The translations under genes were made by a program, and so were the position numbers. A DNA stretch of 38,815 nt, from positions 1 to 38,815 of the forward strand of contig JAIOPT010000022.1 of NCBI GenBank assembly GCA_021413765.1, in the 5' to 3' direction. The DNA is from Betaproteobacteria bacterium. GTDB taxonomy: Bacteria > Pseudomonadota > Gammaproteobacteria > Burkholderiales > Gallionellaceae. Below, piece by piece: positions 1 to 7,426 of the stretch; positions within the stretch are counted from its first letter, which is position 1, and each line of letters starts with the position of its first letter. The notes below the pieces were generated by a model, which saw only the letters and a program-made list of their open reading frames with translations, was not told the origin of the DNA and made no database searches.

Positions 1-386
1 GCTTCATAGCCAAGCAAGCAGGCTATGAATTTCCAATCTGTGTCTTGACGGGTAATTAATTTATAAACCAGAATCAGCAGCGCCAAGATTGCTGAGAGCG
101 GAATAAACAGAACGCTCAGGCCATCAACACCGACACTGTAATTCATAAAACCAAAGAAGTGTTTCTGCTCGGCCAGTTGAATTCCAGCTATATCTGGATC
201 AAACACGGACAGCAAATAAAAACTTAGAAATAAATTGAGCAGAGTGCCCGCAAAACCGAGACTCAGAGCGATAGTGGTAGAGCGTGAAAATAAAATGGCT
301 GACATGGCCGCCAGCGGCACGATAGTAAGCGTAGTCAACAGCGGAAAAGCTACCGACTCCGACCAAAAAATGATGTTGGTAATCAT
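1..386 (-). CDS. NuoM/NuoN-like proton-translocating antiporter subunit (3' end outside window)
   Basis: This is the N-terminal 128 codons of a hydrophobic protein; the rest lies beyond the left edge. The translation starts MITNIIFWSESVAFPLL and contains MNYSVGVDGLSVLFIPLSAI, which matches the N-terminal 'GVDGLS' region of NuoM/NuoN/Mrp-type subunits. ATG at 386 lies 7 bases after the stop of the dabB-like gene, and no good Shine-Dalgarno site is visible, so translation may be coupled. It is the last visible gene of the four-gene minus-strand block. The family moves protons or cations in complex I and Mrp complexes; here the DabA neighbour suggests a role in energised inorganic-carbon uptake (inference). 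Its conserved membrane Glu and Lys residues cannot be checked because the protein is cut. Confidence 0.8.
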   Translation of the reverse strand, partial: MITNIIFWSESVAFPLLTTLTIVPLAAMSAILFSRSTTIALSLGFAGTLLNLFLSFYLLSVFDPDIAGIQLAEQKHFFGFMNYSVGVDGLSVLFIPLSAILALLILVYKLITRQDTDWKFIACLLGYE

Positions 387-393
387 CAGCGTC

Positions 394-1956
394 TCACAGT
401 GCAACCAGCAATATTATCGCCACAAACAATGCTAGATAGCCGGGTTGCAGCAGCAACTGCTCTACTTTGTTGGTAGCATGGCCAAGTCGGCGACCGTAAT
501 TGATCATGTCTTTGCCAATCCCGCGTATCACCAAGCGATCCTCAAACCAGTACAGAGCAGCAGCAACCCGGTGGGCTAGATTACCGATTAAACCGCTGCC
601 TCGGGCAAAGTCGTCATCTTGATTCTTCAGCTTCCCGTCAATTTTCTGTTTTTCCAGTTGTGCCAGTGAAGATATCGTATGCAATGCGGGGATTGGAATC
701 CCCATGGCACGATCAACGACATGATCATCGAAATAAGCCAAGTCACGAGCCAACTTGCGTACTGGTTTTACCAAAATTCTGTCAGCAATCTGATCCATCC
801 AAAGACGCTGCAGGGATGCAATATAAGCCCAGCGTAAATTTGCAATTTCAGAGAAAAAAGGCTTGATTGGATTGCCCCGTATATAGTGCATTAACGACGG
901 GGCAGTTAGTACCTGATAACCGCGAACTATCGCGTGGGCACAAAGATGCAAGCTTGCCAATTGCCAAAAACCAAGTCCACATTCCAGAAACATCAACCCT
1001 AATTGACTTGTTGTCGAAAAGAACAGCGAACTCTTAACATCAGTCTGGGTAAGTCCAATGAAAAAACCATACACGGCCGTTAACAAACCTACGATTGCAA
1101 CCAAAATCATTATCAGCGGTGCCCGCTCAAGAATAGGTTGCAATAAAAGCATAAGATAGACGCCTGAATGCACCATAATCGCACCGTAAAACCCAGCGCT
1201 GGATGGCGTAGGCCCTTCCGCTGCCCGTGCCAGCCAAGGGGAAAAAGGTAGCTGCGCTGATTTTGCAAACGCTGCTATGGCAAAACAGAATGCAATCGCA
1301 CTGGCCTGTCCGGGAGACAGCTGTGCTGACAAGGTATTAATCTGCGACCAATCGAGGCTATGAGTCCATGCCTGACTAAATCCAATACCCAGCATAAAAC
1401 AAGCATCGCCAATGCGGTTAGCGACAAATACACGCGTCGCATTCGAGGCCGCAACTGGGCGGTCATAAGCATAAGCTATCAATAAATACGAGGAAAATCC
1501 GGCGATCTCCCAACCGATAAAAGTACCCACTGCGTTATCTGATAGCACTAGCATCATCATTGCTGCAGCAAACAGGTTCAAGATAAAGAAGAAGCGGTGA
1601 AAACCAGCTTCACGGTGCATGTAATTTATCGAAAACCGAATAACGATGAATAACAGAATACAAAATAGGGCTGCCAATTTCACGCTGAAACCGGTTGTAA
1701 TAAAATTTACCTGAATGTTCAACGTACCACTGGCGAGCCATTGGCCGAGAGCCCATGAACCGGTATTTTTTCCCAGCAAATCAGCACCGAGCAAGATCAA
1801 AGCCAGCAGGCAAGACAGCGAAATAGCCCAGCTGGCGACAGCCGCTGTCGTCTTTTCACTGGCTTCACCATTAAGAAGACCCAATAAATGGCCGATGCCG
1901 ATAACAGCTGCGGCGATCAGGGGAAACAATGGAATTAAAGCAACTAAATTATCCAC
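394..1956 (-). CDS. dabB: DabB-like membrane subunit (NuoL/ND5-type) of an inorganic-carbon transporter
   Basis: A 520-aa polytopic membrane protein of the proton-conducting membrane transporter family (NuoL/ND5-like). Glu150 in GWEIAG and Lys232 in AFAKSAQLPF sit where antiporter subunits carry their proton-path residues, and the AEGPTPSSA loop is typical of NuoL. It is shorter than NuoL (about 610 aa) and lacks that subunit's long C-terminal lateral helix, as expected for DabB. The start is GTG at 1956, three bases after the dabA stop, so the two are almost certainly co-translated. In known DAB systems DabB binds DabA and is thought to use a cation gradient to drive CO2 hydration or bicarbonate accumulation in the cytoplasm. 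Database annotations often call this 'NADH-quinone oxidoreductase subunit L', but no NADH-oxidising nuo genes are present here. Confidence 0.88.
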   Translation of the reverse strand: MDNLVALIPLFPLIAAAVIGIGHLLGLLNGEASEKTTAAVASWAISLSCLLALILLGADLLGKNTGSWALGQWLASGTLNIQVNFITTGFSVKLAALFCILLFIVIRFSINYMHREAGFHRFFFILNLFAAAMMMLVLSDNAVGTFIGWEIAGFSSYLLIAYAYDRPVAASNATRVFVANRIGDACFMLGIGFSQAWTHSLDWSQINTLSAQLSPGQASAIAFCFAIAAFAKSAQLPFSPWLARAAEGPTPSSAGFYGAIMVHSGVYLMLLLQPILERAPLIMILVAIVGLLTAVYGFFIGLTQTDVKSSLFFSTTSQLGLMFLECGLGFWQLASLHLCAHAIVRGYQVLTAPSLMHYIRGNPIKPFFSEIANLRWAYIASLQRLWMDQIADRILVKPVRKLARDLAYFDDHVVDRAMGIPIPALHTISSLAQLEKQKIDGKLKNQDDDFARGSGLIGNLAHRVAAALYWFEDRLVIRGIGKDMINYGRRLGHATNKVEQLLLQPGYLALFVAIILLVAL

Positions 1957-1959
1957 TTC

Positions 1960-4900
1960 TCAAGCTTCCACCAGTTGAGGTTGTCTTATCAAGGCAGGGG
2001 GTAACGGCTGGGTCTGATTCCGGTAATAGTCTGTTGATTTTTTGCATACGGGTAAATCCCTGATTTCGGCCTTCCAGAGAACAAACCCAATCCCGCGCTC
2101 AAAAATAGATATTTCGCCACTATCTGGGTCTATCGCGGTCAAATGCACCCAACCACCTGCAATCAGTTCGCGCAAGCTTTCCTGACGGGCGTAAATTTGC
2201 TCCAGAATATCGGTTTTTACTTCGACTATAATCTGCAGGCGCATCGGCTCGTGGATTTCGACCATTTGTCGAGGCAGGCCTGTACGCAAATCGCTGGACG
2301 CACCCTCCATGACGCCGAACATTCCTGTCACGTTGTGCGGTACTTTTGTTCCGCAACCGAAGCGTTCGTTATCAATAGTGGAGAAATAATATTCAAGGCT
2401 AATGCCTGCACCTACAGGCCCTGCGACCAGCAAGATGTTTTCGATAATTTTTCCGTCCGGGTCCTGAGTTGCATCGTAGGAAATCAAAAACATGCGGCGA
2501 TCGAGGAAGATTCCCTGAGTGACCGCACGCCGTCCAATAACCACGGCAGCATTGGTAGCATGGCCATATTCAGGACGAACCTGGCTCAAATCCTGGGCGC
2601 GTTGTGTCACATGCTGCAACGCAGCCGAGGGCGACGAAGGATTATTGGCCGAGACGAAACGTCGGCAACGTTCCTGAGCCGAAAGTTCACGAGCCTGGAG
2701 GACACAAGACTTGAAATTATCAAAAGCGTCCAACAGATTTGCCGGCAAATCTTCTAAGTCATACCAAATGATGTTATCGCTACAAGTATCGTGCTGGGCG
2801 CCGACAAATCGGCAATCTTCGGGAATAAGAATGCCTCGTTCCGCCAATATAAGGCGTATTTCAGGGCGATTAGCCATTGCCGCAAAAACACGGGCATTGG
2901 GCCCACCTCTTTGTCCGCCGCAAGCGCCACAATCATGGGCGGCTTCATGGGGATTATTCTGACTGGTGGAGCCATGCGCCATCAAACAAACAATCTGAGC
3001 AAATCCATAAGTCAGGCCGGTAGTGCGTAGAAGCCCGGCAACCCGGTCAGCCTGCTGTTGATCCGTAAAACCCAGACTAGGGTGATCCGGCGTTGCCGTC
3101 GCAACGACATCCTCGGAAGTAAACTGAAGTTTAGTCGCCACTTTTGGTATAAGAGCTTGGCGTAAACGATCCACTAATGCCTGCTGTTGTTTAGGTACGA
3201 GTGCTTTACCAAGCAGGCCAAGGAGCGTGAATGGCGCCAGCAGATCAATAGCCGCATGCGACAGCAACAGGTTACGGCGGATATTTTGATGCAGCAGATA
3301 GACAAGCCGGCCATATAAGCTCCGTCCTTTGTTATGCGCAGCCAGTTGTTCCGCACTACCCTCTTTGGGTATTTCGTTAACGTCATTAACCGGAATGACG
3401 CCAAGGGGACATAGGGGCGTTACATCATGGTCATCCAGGCCTTTATAGTTCATCGGGACACCAAAAAACCCCGCAGCACCCAGTGTTTCGATAGCAGGAT
3501 TTAATTCTTCCAAATGGCGACGAACACTTTCTTCACGTTCATCCATGCAGAACATGATCTGTGCGTCGGGCCGCTTATCGCGTTTTTCCCAGCGTCCCTG
3601 CTTGTGGTTAGCACGTATCGCTTGGAAAATACTGTCAGAATAATGGCGCTCATATGCGTACAGCCAAACTTTGCCGCGCTCCGCCAAGGTAAATTGATCC
3701 AATAATGTCAGCATCTGCAACAGATCCTGCTTTTGAAATTCTTGGGCATATGACGCATCTAGCCCCAAGTGCTGGCATAAACGAAACAATCGCCAGCCGC
3801 TGCTATAAATTGTATGGATGGTGCCTTGCTGTTCAGCGAGCGGGCTGGATTGCCAGGTTTGAATCAGGTCAGCAAGCTGCTGCCAATCCGCACGCTCATG
3901 CCGTTCCGAGCCCGCAAGCCTGATCAGCGACTCTGCCCGTTCTGTCAGATATTCCGGTAAATGGCCTTGATACAGCTGACTGCGCACCATGAATTCCGAG
4001 AGGTTTCTTTTGAAGTAGGCCTGCAAGCTACTCAGCTTGGCTTCGATCAGCCAGCTCTCACGGCAAACTTGATTTAACCAGAGTCGATCCAGCGTTAACC
4101 GTATTGCCAGATAATCGGCAAGCTTAGGTTTGGCATCATCCGGAGCATGGTATTTGGGATTATGCTCTCGCCAATTGATAAAACCTGACCACCCAGGAAC
4201 TTCAAGTGCCAGTCGCTGCAGGTATCCTTCCCATTTTTCTTGCGGAATCTCAAGCCGGGTTAGTTGCAGAATGATTGTATCCACTGCATCAACGGGCAAC
4301 TCAGCCATTATCGCTTGCCAATTGGGTAACTCGTCCAGATACGGATTGGCATCATATCGGGCGGTTGCTCGCCACGAGGCATAAAGCCCCAAGCGGCGGC
4401 GCTCAGGCGCTTGCCATGCCGCTATGCCTTCGTCCATGCAGGAAGCGCAAATACGGATCAGTTGCGGGCGGACGGAGTCAAGAATATCAATCCCGCTCAT
4501 TGCCAGGATAAATCCGCGCAAAGTCATCCCATCGCCCAGTTGACCCAGCAAATTATTCAGTGTCTCGCTTGCCTGTTGTTGCATTCGCTCATGAATCGAA
4601 GACACGTTCCCAGCGCGAACGTGCTCAAGCCATTCTTCAGCTTGCTCCAGTGACAAATCCAACAAATTCTCGGGGTGCAGCCCCGCGTCTTCCATTTTAA
4701 GCTTTGACAAGATGGCTTCCCACAGTTGCCGGACGACATTGTCCGAAACACTGCTGCCAGCCAGCAATTGGTTAAGGATTTGATCAGGAACATCCTCTTG
4801 CGCGGTATCCAATGCATTCAATTCTTCTACCTGCCAATTAAACTGACTGACGGTTAACGGCTGCAGGTCAAACAACAATGCGATGCGATAGATATCTTTG

Positions 4901-5244
4901 CGCCGGATAGTTCTATCCTTTGCTTGGCAGACAATTTGCTCTACCTGTAACTGCGGGTCATGCGCGAGCGCCGCAAAAATGTCGCTGTCGTCAATGCGGC
5001 CTTGTTGGTAATAATTACGGCTAAGTGTTTCGGGAAGATAACCGTGAATACCGGTTAACGCTTCGCCCGCCGCCAATGCTTTCTCAAATGGAAGGTGCTG
5101 AAAACCATGCAGGGTGTTGTGGTGTACGAAATTATGAAGAGGTGCTTGCCCGGGCAAAACATGATCCAGATGGTGTATTGCCGCCGTGATTTGCTCGCGT
5201 AAGCTATTTGCTTGATCACCGGATTTTAAATGTGCATCATGCAT
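1960..5244 (-). CDS. dabA: DabA-type (DUF2309) carbonic-anhydrase-like subunit of an inorganic-carbon transporter
   Basis: A 1094-aa protein of the DUF2309/DabA family. The predicted zinc site is complete: Cys566 and Asp568 in FCMDEREE resemble the beta-carbonic-anhydrase CxD/R motif, and His757 (MAHGS) and Cys772 (AHDCGACGG) supply the other ligands. The CxD and the 15-residue His-to-Cys spacings agree with those I recall for the Halothiobacillus protein. The family works with DabB as a vectorial CO2-to-bicarbonate converter that feeds Rubisco in autotrophs. The protein is longer than many DabA proteins (about 800-1000 aa). Start: ATG at 5244, two bases after the upstream NuoM-like stop; another in-frame Met is not needed. 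The tight spacing on both sides points to one operon. Confidence 0.92.
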   Translation of the reverse strand: MHDAHLKSGDQANSLREQITAAIHHLDHVLPGQAPLHNFVHHNTLHGFQHLPFEKALAAGEALTGIHGYLPETLSRNYYQQGRIDDSDIFAALAHDPQLQVEQIVCQAKDRTIRRKDIYRIALLFDLQPLTVSQFNWQVEELNALDTAQEDVPDQILNQLLAGSSVSDNVVRQLWEAILSKLKMEDAGLHPENLLDLSLEQAEEWLEHVRAGNVSSIHERMQQQASETLNNLLGQLGDGMTLRGFILAMSGIDILDSVRPQLIRICASCMDEGIAAWQAPERRRLGLYASWRATARYDANPYLDELPNWQAIMAELPVDAVDTIILQLTRLEIPQEKWEGYLQRLALEVPGWSGFINWREHNPKYHAPDDAKPKLADYLAIRLTLDRLWLNQVCRESWLIEAKLSSLQAYFKRNLSEFMVRSQLYQGHLPEYLTERAESLIRLAGSERHERADWQQLADLIQTWQSSPLAEQQGTIHTIYSSGWRLFRLCQHLGLDASYAQEFQKQDLLQMLTLLDQFTLAERGKVWLYAYERHYSDSIFQAIRANHKQGRWEKRDKRPDAQIMFCMDEREESVRRHLEELNPAIETLGAAGFFGVPMNYKGLDDHDVTPLCPLGVIPVNDVNEIPKEGSAEQLAAHNKGRSLYGRLVYLLHQNIRRNLLLSHAAIDLLAPFTLLGLLGKALVPKQQQALVDRLRQALIPKVATKLQFTSEDVVATATPDHPSLGFTDQQQADRVAGLLRTTGLTYGFAQIVCLMAHGSTSQNNPHEAAHDCGACGGQRGGPNARVFAAMANRPEIRLILAERGILIPEDCRFVGAQHDTCSDNIIWYDLEDLPANLLDAFDNFKSCVLQARELSAQERCRRFVSANNPSSPSAALQHVTQRAQDLSQVRPEYGHATNAAVVIGRRAVTQGIFLDRRMFLISYDATQDPDGKIIENILLVAGPVGAGISLEYYFSTIDNERFGCGTKVPHNVTGMFGVMEGASSDLRTGLPRQMVEIHEPMRLQIIVEVKTDILEQIYARQESLRELIAGGWVHLTAIDPDSGEISIFERGIGFVLWKAEIRDLPVCKKSTDYYRNQTQPLPPALIRQPQLVEA

Positions 5245-5246
5245 CG

Positions 5247-6722
5247 CTAACCCTCCAAAATTCGTAGCCTGATCAGGCCATTAATTTGCGAGATGGTTGC
5301 TGCTGACAGCTCGACCAGCGATGCAGGCAACAGACCGAATAACACGATTCCGCCAACCAGAACGCTAAGCGCTAATAACTCCTGCGGTCTTAAATCTTCA
5401 ATATGTTTCATTTGCGGCTTTACCGGGCCAGTGAATAGCAGGCCAATGGTACGAATCGCATAAGCGGCGCTGATGAGAATTCCCAGACTGAAAAACACCA
5501 TCAGACCACCCCACTGCTGAAAACCACCGACCATCGCGTGCAGTTCTGCCACCGCTCCGATCGATCCCGGCATTCCCATCGCTGCCAGTAGTATTACAGT
5601 AGTAAAAAACGCGAAGCGAGGCATCACTTGGACCAATGAGCTGTAGTCCTGGATATTACGAGTGTGGGTGCGCTCATACAGCATACCGACTACCATAAAC
5701 ATCCCGCCGGCAATCAAGCCGTGAGCACTCATCTGCAAAACCGCGCCTGTAAGGCCGACCTCATTTAATGTGGAAATACCTAACAAAACGATGCCCATAT
5801 GACTAATTGAAGAATAGGCAACCATGGCCTTAAGATCGCTCTGCCGCCAAGCCAACAACCCCCCATAAATTATGCCAAACAGCGCCAGAAAAACCAGCAG
5901 CGATTGCAATGTATGAGCGGCTGTTGGCAGCATGACCACTACCCGCAACAGGCCGTAAGCGCCCATTTTTATCAAAATTCCGGACATCAAGATACTAACC
6001 GGACTGGGCGCCTCAACGTGCGCCAGCGGTAACCAACCGTGCAGTGGAAAAATAGGCATCTTGACGCCGAAGCCGATTAAAAAACCAATAAATGCCCATA
6101 CTTGCTGGTTTTTGGGCATATTTTCTGACACATGGGTCATCGCGCTCATCAGAGAGACCTGTTCTGGCACATACTGAAAGACTGCGATCAAGCTGACCAG
6201 CATGAATACCGAACCACTCATGGTATACAGTACAAAATTTAGACTCGCTGTTTTTCGCCGTTTGCCACCCCAGCGGTCTATCAAAAAGAATAGCGGGATT
6301 AAGGTGACTTCCCAGAAAATGTAGAAAAGAGACCAGTCCTGAGCCAGAAAAACACCCAACATGCCAAATTCGGACAACAGTATTCCAATGTTGTAGCCTT
6401 TGACATTTTTAGTAATGTCGGCAGAAGCTAATAACGCGAATAAAGTGAGCAGTGATGTCAAGACGACCAGCGGCATGGACAAGCCGTCAACACCTAGCGC
6501 ATAAGAACTACCGATTTTTGGATTGATCGAGAAATATTCATTGAACTGCATACCTGCATCATGCGAGTCATAACTGAAAAGCAAGTAGCAAGTAAGTAAT
6601 AAAACGATGCTAGTAACCAGTTTGCCAATGCCGCGAGCTAAATCTGGATTCCGGCCGGGGAGCAGCGCCAATACCAGGGCACCAACCGCCGGAGTCAAGA
6701 GAATTGAGCTTAAGATCCCCAT
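5247..6722 (-). CDS. NuoM-like proton-translocating antiporter subunit, first gene of the DAB block
   Basis: A 491-aa polytopic membrane protein of the NuoM/ND4 family. It keeps the proton-path residues of true antiporter subunits: Glu138 in YIFWEVTLIPLFFLIDRWGG, Lys221 in GFGVKMPIFPLHGWLPLAHV and Lys252 in GILIKMGAYGLLR. It is the first gene of the minus-strand block and ends two bases before dabA. No NADH- or quinone-binding subunit genes flank it, so it is probably not a respiratory complex I gene. Minimal DAB systems have only DabA and DabB; this protein and the partial one at the left edge look like extra energising subunits (inference). The ATG at 6722 lacks a clear ribosome site. Confidence 0.85.
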   Translation of the reverse strand: MGILSSILLTPAVGALVLALLPGRNPDLARGIGKLVTSIVLLLTCYLLFSYDSHDAGMQFNEYFSINPKIGSSYALGVDGLSMPLVVLTSLLTLFALLASADITKNVKGYNIGILLSEFGMLGVFLAQDWSLFYIFWEVTLIPLFFLIDRWGGKRRKTASLNFVLYTMSGSVFMLVSLIAVFQYVPEQVSLMSAMTHVSENMPKNQQVWAFIGFLIGFGVKMPIFPLHGWLPLAHVEAPSPVSILMSGILIKMGAYGLLRVVVMLPTAAHTLQSLLVFLALFGIIYGGLLAWRQSDLKAMVAYSSISHMGIVLLGISTLNEVGLTGAVLQMSAHGLIAGGMFMVVGMLYERTHTRNIQDYSSLVQVMPRFAFFTTVILLAAMGMPGSIGAVAELHAMVGGFQQWGGLMVFFSLGILISAAYAIRTIGLLFTGPVKPQMKHIEDLRPQELLALSVLVGGIVLFGLLPASLVELSAATISQINGLIRLRILEG

Positions 6723-6981
6723 TATTTAGTTCAATTAATCCAAAAAAATATTTAAGTATTTATGCTCGCAATACTGCCTCCGTGCGGCACTTTTATTCAA
6801 ATGAGATGTTATGTCAATAAGATTCAAACGATTTCACTAACTCTTCTCATCCGCCCACCATTTTCTTAACTTTAATAACGAGCAGTGCATGCCGTTGTAT
6901 GCGATGTGATAGAACACAAGAACTACCTAAACTTCGTGAAATACTGGCCGATAATCGAATTATACTGGGCGATATCCCATC

Positions 6982-7200
6982 TCAAAAAAACAACAGCAGA
7001 AACAGACTAACCAATAGTACACAAGGGATAGCTGCCAAGCACAAATGAGTCAAGCTATCATCGTCGATGACAACCGGGGCATATGCTAGGTGCCAATATT
7101 GCGAATCAGCGGATCTATTTGCCTGGTGGGCAACACAATATGTACTGTAGCTATTCGGCCCCCATTTTTTTGAAAGTTGAATGTTGAATATAGCCACCAC
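6982..7200 (-). CDS. Possible small tail-anchored membrane protein (doubtful)
   Basis: A 72-codon ORF starting with GTG at 7200 directly behind a purine-rich AGGAGAGGAAAG stretch that could act as a ribosome site. An alternative ATG at 7236 adds 12 residues. The last 20 residues (LCLAAIPCVLLVSLFLLLFF) would form a single membrane helix at the extreme C-terminus; the remainder is polar and matches no family I know. It lies alone in the gap between the DAB block and bcsB. It may equally be a chance ORF. Confidence 0.25.
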   Translation of the reverse strand: MVAIFNIQLSKKWGPNSYSTYCVAHQANRSADSQYWHLAYAPVVIDDDSLTHLCLAAIPCVLLVSLFLLLFF

Positions 7201-7295
7201 CTTTCCTCTCCTCATTAATGCAAAAGAAGAATGCACTACCGAACGTGTACATTACTAAATGCCAAGCTAGAGCAAGTTTTTCGCCTTATTCCATT

Positions 7296-7301
7296 TATAA
7301 T
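7296..7301 (+). promoter_or_regulatory. Possible -10 box of the bcsBZC promoter
   Basis: A perfect TATAAT hexamer lies about 125 bases before the bcsB ATG. No convincing -35 hexamer sits 16-18 bases upstream, so an activator may be required, or the match may be chance in AT-rich DNA. Confidence 0.3.
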
Positions 7302-7335
7302 CCCGATTGAATTTCTCTGATAATTCAACTCAGAG

Positions 7336-7347
7336 GCAATTAATTGC
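7336..7347. promoter_or_regulatory. 12-bp palindrome upstream of bcsB (candidate operator)
   Basis: GCAATTAATTGC is a perfect inverted repeat in the bcsB leader, directly after a CTCTGA/TCAGAG stem-loop and about 35 bases downstream of the TATAAT box. It could be a repressor site or part of leader structure. No regulator is assigned. Confidence 0.3.
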
Positions 7348-7426
7348 AATGGTAAAAACTAATAGCAACGAAATGAAATCGAATCCCCTGCTAAATAATG
7401 TCAAACAAAACCTATAAATCAAAAAA

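Larger units (their letters stand above)
6723..7426. other. Intergenic region between the divergent DAB block and bcsBZC
   Basis: About 700 bases between two divergent operons. On the minus strand a TTGACA-like box (6812-6817) with a weak TAAAAG (6790-6795) could serve the DAB block. On the plus strand a TATAAT (7296-7301) without a good -35 box lies about 125 bases before bcsB. Downstream of it are an imperfect stem-loop (CTCTGA 7315-7320 with TCAGAG 7330-7335) and a perfect 12-bp palindrome (7336-7347). One doubtful small ORF lies at 6982-7200. No regulator gene is present. Confidence 0.5.

Noticed and set aside
2143-2757. 204-codon plus-strand open frame inside dabA
   Set aside because: It is antisense to the DabA catalytic region and has no family resemblance or ribosome site.
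394-6722. Respiratory complex I (nuo) operon
   Set aside because: Only NuoL/M-type antiporter subunits are present and they flank DabA directly; no NADH, flavin or iron-sulfur subunits occur in the window.
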